From Candidatus Competibacter sp. (GTDB taxonomy: Bacteria; Pseudomonadota; Gammaproteobacteria; Competibacterales; Competibacteraceae), in the NCBI GenBank assembly GCA_029624815.1, contig JARSSH010000060.1, positions 156,077-220,076 on the forward strand: a stretch of DNA of 64,000 nucleotides, in the 5' to 3' direction. Position 1 is the stretch's first letter, and each line of letters opens with the position of its first letter. The position numbers were made by a program, and so were the translations under genes. Positions 26,563 through 36,209 of the stretch are shown here, one piece after another. Under the pieces are notes generated by a model. That model had not been told where the DNA came from. It made no database searches and saw nothing but the letters and a program-made list of their open reading frames with translations.

Positions 26563-27723
26563 TTACAATCCGGCCGCGTCCCGCAGCGCTTCGGCCCGAT
26601 CGGTGCGTTCCCAGGTAAATTCCGGCTCCTCGCGGCCGAAGTGGCCGTAAGCGGCGGTCTTGCGGAAAATCGGCCGGATCAGGTCGAGCATTTTCACCAG
26701 TCCGTAGGGCCGCAGATCGAAGTGGCCGCGCACGATTTCCACTAGCCGGTCTTCGTCGATTTTGCCGGTGCCGAAGGTGTTGACGCTGATCGAGGTCGGT
26801 TCGGCCACGCCGATCGCGTAGGACACCTGGATCTCGCATTTGTCGGCCAAGCCGGCGGCGACGATGTTCTTGGCGACGTAGCGACCCGCGTAGGCGGCGG
26901 AACGGTCGACCTTGGATGGATCCTTGCCGGAGAAAGCGCCGCCGCCGTGATGGGCCGAGCCGCCATAGGTATCGACGATGATCTTGCGCCCGGTCAGCCC
27001 GCAGTCGCCCACCGGCCCGCCGATGACGAAGCTGCCGGTCGGGTTGATGTGGTACTGGGTGTGCTTGTCCAGCCATCCGGCCGGTAGCACCGGCAAGATG
27101 ATATTCTCCATCACCGCCTCGCACAGCAGCTTGTAGCTGATGTCGGCATCGTGTTGGGTGGACAGCACCACCGCCTCGACCCCCACCACGGTGTTGCCTT
27201 GGTAGCGGAAGGTGATCTGGCTCTTGGCATCGGGCCGCAGCCAGGGCAGCACGCCGCTCTTGCGCATCTCCGCCTGCCGCTGCACCAGTCGGTGCGCGTA
27301 GGTGATTGGGGCCGGCATCAACACGTCGGTTTCGTTGCAGGCATAACCGAACATGAGACCCTGGTCGCCGGCGCCCTGCTCTTCCGGTTTGTCGCGATTC
27401 ACGCCCTGGGCGATGTCGACCGACTGCTTGCCGATGCAGGACAGCACCGCGCAGGTGGCGCCGTCGAAGCCGACATTGGAGTTGTCGTAACCGATGCCGA
27501 TCACGGTATCGCGCACGATCCGATCGAAATCCACCCAGGCCGACGTGGTGATTTCGCCGGCCAGCACCACCACGCCGGTTTTGATCAGGGTTTCGCAGGC
27601 GACGCGGGCCTTGGGATCCTCGGCGAGCACCGCGTCGAGGACCGCGTCGGAAATCTGGTCGGCGATTTTGTCCGGATGTCCTTCGGAAACGGATTCGGAG
27701 GTGAACAGATGAGTTCGGCTCAT
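26563..27723 (-). CDS. metK: S-adenosylmethionine synthetase
   Basis: A 386-residue enzyme that makes SAM from methionine and ATP. Signatures are [20 protein letters not shown] at the start, [12 protein letters not shown] (ATP-binding), and [18 protein letters not shown] (phosphate loop). The last codons leave only about 20 bases before the riboswitch P1, so ahcY is probably transcribed together with metK or from a promoter inside it. Together with ahcY and metF it forms the methyl cycle. Confidence 0.97.
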   Translation of the reverse strand: MSRTHLFTSESVSEGHPDKIADQISDAVLDAVLAEDPKARVACETLIKTGVVVLAGEITTSAWVDFDRIVRDTVIGIGYDNSNVGFDGATCAVLSCIGKQSVDIAQGVNRDKPEEQGAGDQGLMFGYACNETDVLMPAPITYAHRLVQRQAEMRKSGVLPWLRPDAKSQITFRYQGNTVVGVEAVVLSTQHDADISYKLLCEAVMENIILPVLPAGWLDKHTQYHINPTGSFVIGGPVGDCGLTGRKIIVDTYGGSAHHGGGAFSGKDPSKVDRSAAYAGRYVAKNIVAAGLADKCEIQVSYAIGVAEPTSISVNTFGTGKIDEDRLVEIVRGHFDLRPYGLVKMLDLIRPIFRKTAAYGHFGREEPEFTWERTDRAEALRDAAGL

Positions 27724-27838
27724 GGGATAACGTATCCTTCAAACAAGGGCGGCAAGCAGAGTTCCGTTCGTCGAAATGGCGACGGTCACCTAAAAACGGT
27801 AAGTCTAACCGGAAAATACTGCATTTTCACCCTAATTC

Positions 27839-27868
27839 ATTATGCAATTTAGTTATTTGATGATTGAA
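27839..27868 (-). promoter_or_regulatory. Candidate metK promoter
   Basis: On the minus strand, TTCAAT (27863-27868) and CATAAT (27839-27844) are separated by 18 bases. The -10 matches five of six consensus bases, the -35 only about half. It would give a leader of about 108 bases before the metK ATG. No known SAM riboswitch was recognised in that leader. Confidence 0.35.
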
Positions 27869-28007
27869 AATCGATAGCATCGCACCAACGGTTTCAAGCG
27901 GTCTGTCGACTGTCGCCCCGCGGCTTGGCCGCCATGGAAAAAATCCGGGAGTCCGGGAGTAAAGAAGGCGTGATACCGTTTCTCAATAGATTTTATGATT
28001 CAGAGGG

Positions 28008-28089
28008 GTAGGGCGGGTTAGGGCGTCGGCCCGTAACCCGCCGATTTGATTGTGACTTCGGCGGGTTACGCTGCGCTAACCCGCCCTAC
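28008..28089. repeat. Nested palindromic repeat element
   Basis: An 82-base element with two concentric inverted repeats: GTAGGGCGGGTTAG (28008-28021) with 28076-28089, and inside it CGTAACCCGCCG (28032-28043) with 28059-28070. Both stems are perfect. This is the structure of a REP/BIME-like or miniature palindromic element rather than a terminator, since no U tract follows. It ends 31 bases before the next start codon. The rest of the 397-base gap upstream, 27724-28007, holds the metK leader and candidate promoter and nothing else I can name. Confidence 0.75.
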
Positions 28090-28120
28090 GCGGGAAATAT
28101 AAAACTTACCGGGAATTGGT

Positions 28121-28633
28121 ATGAGTTCGCAACCAACCGTGGCGATGTTGACCTGTGTCGGGCCGGGACGTGAGTCGATGGAAACATTGTCGACGCTGCT
28201 GGGACGCTATGGGTTGCGCGTGGAGCGAGTGCCGCCAGAGAGTGAAATTCCTGGCAGCTACTGGGGCGATTCGGAAGCAGGGCTGGTCGGCGATTGTCTG
28301 TTCGTGCGCGAGGATACACCGGTGCATTCCGTCCTGCATGAAGCCTGTCACTACATCTGCATGGATGCGGGACGCCGTGCGCAATTACATACCGATGCCG
28401 GCGGCGACTGCGTCGAGGAAAACGGTGTTTGTTACCTGCAAATCCTGCTGGCGGATGAGTTGCCGGGGGTCGGGCGGTTGCGAATGTGCGCCGATATGGA
28501 TGCCTGGGGTTATTCGTTTCGCCTGGGTTCGGCCTGCGCCTGGTTCGAACAGGATGCGGAGGATGCTCGTGGGTGGTTGCTGCAAAATGGCTTGATCGAT
28601 CTTGGCGGACGCCCTCGCTGGCGGTTGCGGTAG
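28121..28633 (+). CDS. Conserved hypothetical protein with an HEXXH-type motif
   Basis: A 170-residue cytoplasmic protein with no signal peptide. It carries VLHEACHYICMDAGRR, in which His73, Glu74 and His77 form a zinc-metallopeptidase-like HEXXH. Further on are HTDAGGDCVEENGVCYLQILLA and a tryptophan-containing C terminus. The protein is unusually rich in cysteine (at least eight). I do not recognise a named family; a small zincin or a metal-binding protein are both possible, and peptidase activity is not shown. It lies 42 bases before moaD on the same strand and may be read with it. Confidence 0.75.
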   Translation: MSSQPTVAMLTCVGPGRESMETLSTLLGRYGLRVERVPPESEIPGSYWGDSEAGLVGDCLFVREDTPVHSVLHEACHYICMDAGRRAQLHTDAGGDCVEENGVCYLQILLADELPGVGRLRMCADMDAWGYSFRLGSACAWFEQDAEDARGWLLQNGLIDLGGRPRWRLR

Positions 28634-28675
28634 GATGGATCAGGCGATCAAATGATCATCGCTAAGGAGGCCAGC

Positions 28676-28909
28676 ATGACCGTTCGTGTTAAATACTTTG
28701 CCAGCCTGTGTGAGCGCGTGGGCCGCGCCGAGGATCGATTGGATGCCGCCAGCGACTTGACGGTCGCCGGGGTTTGGGCGGCCCTGCATCGGGAGATGCC
28801 GTTACCGCCGAACACCTTGGCGGCGGTGAACATGGAGTATGCCGGACTGGAGCAGAAGGTGCGCGATGGCGACGAGGTGGCGTTCTTTCCGCCGGTGACC
28901 GGAGGGTAG
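28676..28909 (+). CDS. moaD: Molybdopterin synthase sulfur carrier subunit
   Basis: A 77-residue ubiquitin-fold protein, MTVRVKYFASLCERVGR to the end PPVTGG. The terminal Gly-Gly is the thiocarboxylate-carrying tail that donates sulfur to the molybdopterin precursor. AAGGAGG lies five bases before the ATG at 28676; an in-frame ATG 24 bases upstream is less likely. It is followed three bases later by its partner moaE. Confidence 0.93.
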   Translation: MTVRVKYFASLCERVGRAEDRLDAASDLTVAGVWAALHREMPLPPNTLAAVNMEYAGLEQKVRDGDEVAFFPPVTGG

Positions 28910-28912
28910 GGC

Positions 28913-29347
28913 ATGCAGATCGAAGTACGGGAAACGCCTTTTGAGCCCTTGGCGGCGCTGGAGCGCTATCAGACACGGGTCGGGCTATCGGGTCGCTGCG
29001 GCGCGACGGCGATTTTCATCGGCACAATGCGCGATTTCAACGATGGGGAAGCGGTGCGAGGCATGGTGCTGGAATACTATCCGGGCATGACTGAAAAATA
29101 TCTTCGGCACATCGTTGAAAGCGCTGGCCGGGAATGGTCGCTGCTGGATGTGCTGGTCGTGCATCGGGTTGGTGAATTGCGGCCCGGCGATCCCATCGTG
29201 CTGGTGGCGGTCTGGTCGGAACACCGGGCGGCGGCTTTTTCGGCCTGCCGCTCCATCATGGAAGCACTTAAATCGAAGGCGCCGTTTTGGAAGCGCGAGA
29301 CCACCGCCGCCGGATCGCGCTGGGTGGAACATAACACGCCGGGCTGA
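28913..29347 (+). CDS. moaE: Molybdopterin synthase catalytic subunit
   Basis: A 144-residue protein that converts cyclic pyranopterin monophosphate to molybdopterin using sulfur from MoaD. Family features are [46 protein letters not shown] and the active-site [11 protein letters not shown], where the lysines act in catalysis. Other molybdenum cofactor genes are not in the window. Confidence 0.95.
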   Translation: MQIEVRETPFEPLAALERYQTRVGLSGRCGATAIFIGTMRDFNDGEAVRGMVLEYYPGMTEKYLRHIVESAGREWSLLDVLVVHRVGELRPGDPIVLVAVWSEHRAAAFSACRSIMEALKSKAPFWKRETTAAGSRWVEHNTPG

Positions 29348-29400
29348 ACCGGTCGGACACGGATGCGCCGCCGCCGGCCCTCTTCCGCTATGCTGCCGAA

Positions 29401-30039
29401 ATGAACGAACCTGCTTCCAATTCTCTTATCGCCGGCCGGTTTCGAGGTTTTTTGCCGGTAATCGTGGATGTCGAGACCGGCGGCGTCAATGCCCAGACCG
29501 ACGCTCTGCTGGAAATCGCCGCCGTGATCGTGCGCATGGACTGGCAGGGCTATCTGCGCCCGGTCGGAACGCTGGCCCATCATGTGCAGCCGTTCCCCGG
29601 CGCGCGGCTGGACCCGGCCTCGATGGCGGTCAACGGCATCGACCCCGACCATCCCTTTCGCTTCGCGGTGCCGGAGAGCGAGGCGCTGGACGCGATCTTT
29701 CGGGAGGTGCGGCGGGAAATTCGGGAAACCGGTTGTACCCGCGCCATTCTGGTCGGCCATAACGCCTTCTTCGATCTGGCGTTTCTGAACGCGGCGGCGG
29801 CGCGCGCCCGGATCAAGCGCAACCCTTTCCACCCCTTCAGCAGCTTCGATACGGTGTCGCTGGCGGGTCTGGCCTACGGGCAGACGGTGCTGGCCCGGGC
29901 CTTGCGGGCGGCGGGCATTCCCTGGGATGAGCGCGAGGCGCATTCGGCCATTTACGACGCCGAGCGCACGGCCGAGCTGTTCTGCCGGATCGTCAACCGT
30001 TGGCGGGACATGGGAGGGTGGGCGCCGGTAGACGATTAG
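29401..30039 (+). CDS. rnt: Ribonuclease T
   Basis: A 212-residue DEDDh-type 3'-5' exoribonuclease that trims the 3' ends of tRNA and 5S rRNA. Exo motifs are visible: [15 protein letters not shown] (ExoI, Asp and Glu), [13 protein letters not shown] (ExoII) and [13 protein letters not shown] (ExoIII with His and Asp). [13 protein letters not shown] is typical of RNase T. Length is like E. coli (215). A 252-base non-coding stretch follows before the protease gene; it holds a 12-base palindrome TGAGCTAGCTCA but no clear promoter. Confidence 0.94.
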   Translation: MNEPASNSLIAGRFRGFLPVIVDVETGGVNAQTDALLEIAAVIVRMDWQGYLRPVGTLAHHVQPFPGARLDPASMAVNGIDPDHPFRFAVPESEALDAIFREVRREIRETGCTRAILVGHNAFFDLAFLNAAAARARIKRNPFHPFSSFDTVSLAGLAYGQTVLARALRAAGIPWDEREAHSAIYDAERTAELFCRIVNRWRDMGGWAPVDD

Positions 30040-30291
30040 GCATTGTCGAAGTTGCCGGCGCCGCAGGGTGCGTACTAATTTTTTCAGCCGTTCTTGATTT
30101 CGTTCCCATACTGAGCTAGCTCAAACCATGAGTATCGTCGTGATCGGTTTTAGCTCCATATGCCCATATTTTCTTAGTGTTAATATGCTCTAGCGGGTAT
30201 TTTGGAACGGTTTGCTGGCGATGTGCGGATCACGCTTAAAATTGCGTGAGGCAGGTCAGTCCGTTCGTTTGAGTAAAGTGCTGGAGGGTCT

Positions 30292-33200
30292 ATGCGTCAC
30301 TTCACAGCCAATGTCCTGTGTACCGTCGTCTTGCTCTTGGTTTCGCCATGGGTATGGGCGGTTTCCCCCGATACTTCGACCCATTCCGATCGGGTGGCGT
30401 TGTCGGGCCATGTGTTGCCGGCGCTGTCGATGGCCCAACCGGTGGCGGCGCCTTCCACGACGCTCAAGCGTGTTTTAGAACCCCTGACGCTCACTGTCGT
30501 GCTGCGGCGTTCCGACCCGGCGGGTTTCGAGGACTATCTGCGCGGTATCTACGATCCGCACTCCCTCCAGTATCGCAAGTTCCTGAGTCCAGAGGAGGTC
30601 TCCGATCGGTTCGGACCCAGCCAGGATGATTACGGCGCCGTTCGGGCGTATTTCGAGCAACAAGGCTTCACAGTCACCGAAGGCTCGGCGAACCGAATGA
30701 CGCTCACGGTCACGGGTAGCCGTTCAACGGCGGAAAGCGCGCTGAGCGTCAAGATCGATGACTACGTGATCGGCGAGCGCCAGTTCTTTGCGAATATCGA
30801 TGAGCCGATGTTGCCTGCTGAAATCGCGAGGCGCGTGCGGGCGGTGTCGGGATTATCGAGCTTGGCTGTACCGCGTCCGCAAATAATCAGAACGATAAGA
30901 ATTATTTTTGGCGCCGTGATTTGCGATTTGGAATACGCTGTGATTTATGGTGGCTTGATTGTCGCCGCATCCAATGCGGCTAATGGTAAACCTTTAACTC
31001 AGGAGCAACTCAAGAAAATTCAGGAAGAGGCTCAGAAGTGGTTGGATAAGTGTGTGCGTAATGCGTTTTTTGCGGCCTATGGATTACCGATAGGTAACGA
31101 TCCGCCACCTCCAGCCTGGCAGGGTACGGATGGTACCGGTCAGACCATCGGTTTGCTCGAGTTCGACACTTTTAATCCCAACGATGTGTCGGATTTCATC
31201 CACTTGATCGGATTGCCCGCAAGCACTTTCAATAATGTCAGCCAAGTCCATGTAAACGGTGGCGCTGGCCCTTCGCCTGGACCGGATCAGGATGAGGTGC
31301 TAATGGACATCAACGCGGTATTGTTGATTGCCCCCGGGGCGAAGATTGTCGTTTACGACGGGCCTTTTTCCGGTGCGAATGTAAGTTTTCAAGCTCTGTT
31401 CAATGCCATGATCAACGGTGGCGTGAATATCATCAGCAACAGTTGGTCGTACTGTGAGGATCAGACCACGCTGGCCGATGTACAGAGCATTGATGCTATT
31501 TTGCAGAGCGCGGCCGCGTCCGGTATCAGCGTGTTCAACGGTTCCGGCGATACCGGCAGTACCTGTCTCGATGGCGCCCCGAATACGATCGGTGTGCCAT
31601 CCAATTCGCCAAGTGCGACGGCCGTCGGCGGCACCTCGTTGACCGTCGGACCGGGCAACACCTATGTCAGCGAAACTTGGTGGAATGGAACAAACGATAC
31701 TCCGCCTTCTGGGCAAGGCGGATACGGTGTCAGCAAGTTCTTTCCACGTCCAAGCTACCAGGATGGATTCAATCCTTCGGTGATGCGTTCCGTGCCCGAT
31801 GTGGCGGCTAATGCGGATCCTGCGCGCGGTATTCTAATTTGCAAGGCCAGTGAAGGAGGGTGCCCGACCGGCGCCTTGAATGGTGGAACCAGTTTGTCTG
31901 CCCCAGCATGGGCGGCATTCACTGCGTTGCTGAACCAATCGCAGGGCAGCAATTTGGGTATGCTCAACCCACAACTCTATCCATTGGGCAACACGGATGC
32001 CTTTCACGATGCGTCATCGATGGGAAGCGATTTTGCGCATGTCGGTTTGGGTTCACCCAATCTTCCGAATCTACATCGGCATCTTACCAATCAGACGGTT
32101 GGTCCCACGAGTAGCTCGGTTTCGGAGGTGCGTGTATTTAGTGATCGCAATTCCACCATGCCTGCCGGCAGCGATTTTCCTTTGCCGATTTACGCCGACG
32201 GATCAACCAAAGGCAGCATTGTGGTGAGACTGGCCGATGCATTTGGCAACATTGTCAGTGGCAAGAACGTCGCGCTCGCAGCCAATGCCGGTAGCCACGC
32301 AGTGATTACTCCAGCCAGTGGCGTGTCCGATGTGGACAATGGCGCCGTCGTTTTTACGGTGACCAATTTATCCTTTGAAGAGGTCACGTTTACCGCTACC
32401 AATACCAGCGACGGAATCGTGATCTCCCAAACCGCGAAGGTTGCCTTTATCCAGCCGCCAGCCGCCAGCGCCAGCATCAGCGCGAATCCGACCAGCGTCC
32501 CCAACAACGGCACGAGCACGACCACTATTACGGTGACGCTCAAGGATGTACTGAATCGCCCTTCGCCAGGTAAATTGATCACCTTGTCGCAGGGGAATGG
32601 CCATTCGATCGTTACCGGGCCGAGTCCGAGCGTGACCGATGCCAACGGCCAAATCCAGTTCGCCGCAACCAACCAGTTCAGCGAGACCGTGACTTACACT
32701 GCCGTGGATGTGACCGATGGCGACTTACCGGTTCCCGGTAATGCGACCGTGACGTTCAGTGGTTCCGCCAATTTGTCCTGTGTGGGCAATCCGCCGACGG
32801 CCGCGAACGGTTTCACCCTGACGCCTTTCGCCAACGGGTTCGCCGCGCGAGCCTTTTTCTTCGGCAACGTCAACTGGGGTTGCGCAGGGGCTTCCAATCC
32901 GGCGTTTGGCGCCACGGGCTCGGTGTACGCCGCCAATTTCAGCAGCGGCGATCTGTTCGTGTTCGGGCTCGGTGGCGGAGTCGCCTCCGACGGCAACAAG
33001 CTATCGAATCTGGGACTCACCCTCGGACAGCCAACCTTCGGTAAGGATGGCCGGCTGTACGCCACGCACGGCGCGACGACCGGCAATTTCACGACCGGTG
33101 ACATCGTCGAAATCGATCCGGCGACCGGCGCCCAACTGCGGGTTGTCGCCGCCAACCTGACCTGCCCCAACGGACTCTCCGTCGATCCGCTGAGCGGCGA

Positions 33201-34836
33201 TTTGTTCTTCGACGACGCTTGCACCGGGGCGGGTTCCGACAACCCCTCGCTCTTCCGAGTGCGTCATCCGGGCGGCGCCACGCCGACCGTGGAAGTTTAT
33301 GCCACATTGCCCACCACGATGGGGAACGGCGCCATTTCGTTCGCGCCGGATGGTTCGATCTATGTGGTCATCAACTATTTTGGCAATCCGAGCGCGCCCA
33401 TCGTGCGAGTGTCCGGTACCGACCAGCCGTCGCCGACCATCACGACACTCCCTGGCATTACCTCGAATTATTGGGTCACCGTCGGCGAGGCGAACCCGGA
33501 TGGATCGGCCAAGTCATTAATCGTGCTGCTTCCCGGTGGTCTCGCCTTGGTGGATTTGACCACCAATACATCGACGCCCCTGACCAACGGAGGCATCGGG
33601 TCCGGGGTGATCGGTCCGGATGGCTGTCTCTATGCCACTGCTACCGACACCATTTACAAATTGGCCCCCGGCAGTGGCGGTTGCGGGTTCGCTGCAACCA
33701 ACCCAGCACCCGCGCTGATCTTGTCGCCGGCGACGGTTTCACCCGACCCCGAGCAGGGATCGCTGCAAGCATTTACCGCCCGGTTCGCCAACTTGGCCGT
33801 GCCCGCGGACACGCCGGTATACTTCCACGTAGGAGGGGCGAATGCGCAAAGCAAACTCGGCCGCACCGATGCCAACGGCCAAGCGACCATAACTTATAGG
33901 GGTGATTTTGCCGGCAGCGACACCGTGACCGCCAACGCGACCGTGAATGCGGCGAGCTTTACTTCAAATGCGGCGCGTTTGAGCTGGGGGGCTGGCAAGC
34001 ACACCACCTTCCTGAGCTTAAATACCAGCCCGACGAGTTCCACCGCCGGTATGTCGGTGACGCTGGTGGCGGGCTTGATTGATGCTTCAGCCAACCCCGC
34101 CGCTGCGATTGCCGGAGCCGCTATTCAGTTCTCGGTCGGTGGCCAGTCGTGCAGCGGCGCCACCGATGCTAGCGGTGTCGCAAGCTGCAATGTGACCTTG
34201 CCCACGGTGGGATCTTTCACGCTGACGGCCAACTATGTTGGAACCGCCCAGTTCGTACCGTCTTCCGCCTCGCAATCCTTCTCCGTGGTTGCTCCAATCG
34301 CGTCCCCGCCGATCTGCTTCACCGGAGCGTTGACGAGCGGCGGCCAGGCCACCGCCTGCCTCCCCGGCGGCGTGCCGCCGACCTGCCAATTCGTCAACCC
34401 GGCTTTCGTTCCGGTTGCCAGCATCGGGGTCGCGCCGCCAGCGGGAATCCAAATTCCCTACGACCTGTTCCAGTTCACGGCGACCGGCTGCGGGAACTCG
34501 ATCTCGCTGTCGCTGACCTACCCGGCCGCGCTGCCGGCTAGCGCCAGCTATTGGAAATTCGGTCCCACCACCGGCCAGCCGGCCCACTGGTACGCGCTAC
34601 CAGCGGTGGTCAACGGCAGCACGCTCACGGTCGTACTGACCGACGGCGGCGTTGGCGACAGCGACCTGCAACAAAATGGCAGCATCGTCGATCCTGGCGG
34701 TGCGGGTTTTGCGGTCGGGGCAGACGGAGCGCCCATCCCGACACTCGACGAGTGGCGGTTGGCGTTGTTGGTGCTGCTCATGGCGAGCATTCTTGGCATG
34801 GCGGCGTCACGGCTGCGGCGAACTGGGCGTTTTTAG
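30292..34836 (+). CDS. Secreted sedolisin (S53) protease with Ig-like repeats and IPTL-CTERM anchor
   Basis: A 1514-residue envelope protein. Residues 1-24 are a signal peptide; about 55-190 are a pro-kumamolisin activation domain (FLSPEEVSDRFGPSQDDYGA). The catalytic domain spans roughly 270-590. The sedolisin residues are Glu335 and Asp339 in DQDEVLMDINAVL, Asp420 in GSGDTG for the oxyanion hole, and Ser534 in GGTSLSAPAW. Then come Ig-like domains (about 605-820), a region with repeated strand blocks that looks like a beta-propeller (about 830-1130), further Ig-like domains, a choice-of-anchor-like domain (YWKFGPTTGQPAHWYALP), and a C-terminal IPTLDEWRLALLVLLM-RLRR sorting signal. It is therefore probably exported, processed and held at the outer surface. 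The matching exosortase-like enzyme is not in the window. Confidence 0.9.
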   Translation: MRHFTANVLCTVVLLLVSPWVWAVSPDTSTHSDRVALSGHVLPALSMAQPVAAPSTTLKRVLEPLTLTVVLRRSDPAGFEDYLRGIYDPHSLQYRKFLSPEEVSDRFGPSQDDYGAVRAYFEQQGFTVTEGSANRMTLTVTGSRSTAESALSVKIDDYVIGERQFFANIDEPMLPAEIARRVRAVSGLSSLAVPRPQIIRTIRIIFGAVICDLEYAVIYGGLIVAASNAANGKPLTQEQLKKIQEEAQKWLDKCVRNAFFAAYGLPIGNDPPPPAWQGTDGTGQTIGLLEFDTFNPNDVSDFIHLIGLPASTFNNVSQVHVNGGAGPSPGPDQDEVLMDINAVLLIAPGAKIVVYDGPFSGANVSFQALFNAMINGGVNIISNSWSYCEDQTTLADVQSIDAILQSAAASGISVFNGSGDTGSTCLDGAPNTIGVPSNSPSATAVGGTSLTVGPGNTYVSETWWNGTNDTPPSGQGGYGVSKFFPRPSYQDGFNPSVMRSVPDVAANADPARGILICKASEGGCPTGALNGGTSLSAPAWAAFTALLNQSQGSNLGMLNPQLYPLGNTDAFHDASSMGSDFAHVGLGSPNLPNLHRHLTNQTVGPTSSSVSEVRVFSDRNSTMPAGSDFPLPIYADGSTKGSIVVRLADAFGNIVSGKNVALAANAGSHAVITPASGVSDVDNGAVVFTVTNLSFEEVTFTATNTSDGIVISQTAKVAFIQPPAASASISANPTSVPNNGTSTTTITVTLKDVLNRPSPGKLITLSQGNGHSIVTGPSPSVTDANGQIQFAATNQFSETVTYTAVDVTDGDLPVPGNATVTFSGSANLSCVGNPPTAANGFTLTPFANGFAARAFFFGNVNWGCAGASNPAFGATGSVYAANFSSGDLFVFGLGGGVASDGNKLSNLGLTLGQPTFGKDGRLYATHGATTGNFTTGDIVEIDPATGAQLRVVAANLTCPNGLSVDPLSGDLFFDDACTGAGSDNPSLFRVRHPGGATPTVEVYATLPTTMGNGAISFAPDGSIYVVINYFGNPSAPIVRVSGTDQPSPTITTLPGITSNYWVTVGEANPDGSAKSLIVLLPGGLALVDLTTNTSTPLTNGGIGSGVIGPDGCLYATATDTIYKLAPGSGGCGFAATNPAPALILSPATVSPDPEQGSLQAFTARFANLAVPADTPVYFHVGGANAQSKLGRTDANGQATITYRGDFAGSDTVTANATVNAASFTSNAARLSWGAGKHTTFLSLNTSPTSSTAGMSVTLVAGLIDASANPAAAIAGAAIQFSVGGQSCSGATDASGVASCNVTLPTVGSFTLTANYVGTAQFVPSSASQSFSVVAPIASPPICFTGALTSGGQATACLPGGVPPTCQFVNPAFVPVASIGVAPPAGIQIPYDLFQFTATGCGNSISLSLTYPAALPASASYWKFGPTTGQPAHWYALPAVVNGSTLTVVLTDGGVGDSDLQQNGSIVDPGGAGFAVGADGAPIPTLDEWRLALLVLLMASILGMAASRLRRTGRF

Positions 34837-34860
34837 GCGGAGTGTTCCCGTTTTGAACCC

Positions 34861-34897
34861 GCCGCGTAGCCGCGATTGGATAGCGCGGCTACGCGGC
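34861..34897. terminator. Strong hairpin between convergent protease and ygfZ genes
   Basis: A perfect 14-bp GC-rich stem, GCCGCGTAGCCGCG (34861-34874) pairing with 34884-34897 around a 9-base loop. It lies between two genes that converge. No U tract follows on either strand, so it may block transcription by structure or be a dispersed palindromic repeat. Confidence 0.6.
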
Positions 34898-34903
34898 GCG
34901 GCC

Positions 34904-35968
34904 CTAAGCCACTACTTCACGACCATAATGCAGCGGTTGCAGTTGTAGCGCCGGCCCGCTGGCATCGCCCATTTGCAGCATGCCATGCTCGGCGCATTCG
35001 ATCAGCGCCACCGCCAGCACCGCATAACCGCCATCCGGGTGTCGGGCGGCATCAACCAGCCGGCCCGCGCTCTGGCTGGCATCGCTCTGTGGCGAGAACA
35101 GGGGATCGCCGGGTCGGGGTGGGCTTGGGCTGTCCACCCGCGCCAAATACATCCGCCGTTTCAGTTTGCCGAGGTGGTGAGTGCGCGCGACCACTTCCTG
35201 CCCGGTGTAGCAACCCTTCTGAAAACTGATGCCCTCCAGCAACTGCAAGTTGAGCATCTGCGGCACGAACGCTTCCGCGGTTTCCGGATAGATCGTCGGA
35301 ATGCCGGCCAGGATATCCAGCAACCGCCATGGTTCGGCCCCCACCGGGACGAATGCGGATCCCAATGCCTCCCACATCGTTCGCATTTCCCGTATCGCTC
35401 CATGCAGTTCGAAACGGGGGGTTGGACCGGGCAGGCGGATCAGGGTGATGCTCGTCGATTCCGAAACAGTGGCTTGAATGACTTCATTTACGACCGCCGG
35501 CGCCTTGCCCAGAATCTCGGTGAGCCGGGCAGTGGCGTTCGGTCCGGCGACACCGATTCCAACCTGCGCGTCGCTGGCGTCCGTCAGCGTGGCCCTGGCG
35601 CGCAGCAGGTATCTACGTAAACGCGCCAAAGTGGATTCCAGCAATTCCCCAGGCAGCTCCAGATAAAGAGCCCCGTCGCGTCGGAACAGCCGGAAACTGG
35701 CCAGCGCCCGGCCCTTGGGGTTGCAATATGCGCCGATCAGGCTGCGCTCCAACGTGACTTGTCGAACATCGCAGGTGAGTTGCCCTTGCAGAAAACTTTC
35801 GTTGTCGGAGTCGGCGGCGGCGATCAATCCCAAGTGCGACAGATCGCAACGGAGATTGCCGTCCAGCGCCGCGCGCAACTCGGATTCCGGTCGGTCGAAG
35901 TGCGATACCCGGCCCGCCGCCGGCACGGCGCCGGCCTGCTGCAAAAAAGCGCTCCATTCGGCGTTCAT
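34904..35968 (-). CDS. ygfZ: YgfZ-type folate-binding protein
   Basis: A 354-residue protein related to the T-protein of the glycine cleavage system. The YgfZ signature KGCYTGQEVVARTHHLGKLK is present, with the invariant cysteine. YgfZ binds tetrahydrofolate and is needed for the repair or assembly of certain Fe-S enzymes, including MiaB in E. coli. The ATG at 35968 (MNAEWSAFLQQAG) has AGGA upstream; the longer frame would need a TTG start. Standing next to the succinate dehydrogenase operon, an Fe-S enzyme, is suggestive but not proof of a link. Confidence 0.92.
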   Translation of the reverse strand: MNAEWSAFLQQAGAVPAAGRVSHFDRPESELRAALDGNLRCDLSHLGLIAAADSDNESFLQGQLTCDVRQVTLERSLIGAYCNPKGRALASFRLFRRDGALYLELPGELLESTLARLRRYLLRARATLTDASDAQVGIGVAGPNATARLTEILGKAPAVVNEVIQATVSESTSITLIRLPGPTPRFELHGAIREMRTMWEALGSAFVPVGAEPWRLLDILAGIPTIYPETAEAFVPQMLNLQLLEGISFQKGCYTGQEVVARTHHLGKLKRRMYLARVDSPSPPRPGDPLFSPQSDASQSAGRLVDAARHPDGGYAVLAVALIECAEHGMLQMGDASGPALQLQPLHYGREVVA

Positions 35969-36047
35969 TTTATGGAATCCTAATATCGTCAAATAGTTAA
36001 TGAAGGCATAATTTGAAAGTCGTTATTAGTGTCGCGCCGCCGGCTCG

Positions 36048-36076
36048 TTGCGTTCGGGGGTCATGGCTGGCATAAT
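36048..36076 (+). promoter_or_regulatory. Candidate promoter for the sdh region
   Basis: TTGCGT at 36048-36053 and CATAAT at 36071-36076 are separated by exactly 17 bases. The -10 is good, the -35 weak. A perfect 8-bp hairpin, AATTCCTG/CAGGAATT at 36124-36146, lies between it and the first gene. The stretch 35969-36209 contains no other gene that I can see. Confidence 0.4.
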
Positions 36077-36209
36077 AACCCGACGAAATATAGACTAAAA
36101 CAACCCCGTTGCCGCAAGAGCACAATTCCTGGGATTTTCAGGAATTCCGTTGGCGGGTGGGGCCAGGATGGTCGGCCGCCGCCATCCCTTAATCCTATAG
36201 CGAGCTGTC

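Noticed and set aside
25022..27742. A single 906-codon open frame on the minus strand covering metK and ahcY
   Set aside because: Only the ahcY part is protein-like; upstream of 26440 the frame is an arginine-rich shadow of metK, and the riboswitch lies in between.
27724..27832. A SAM riboswitch in the metK leader
   Set aside because: None of the conserved cores of known SAM-sensing RNAs could be recognised.
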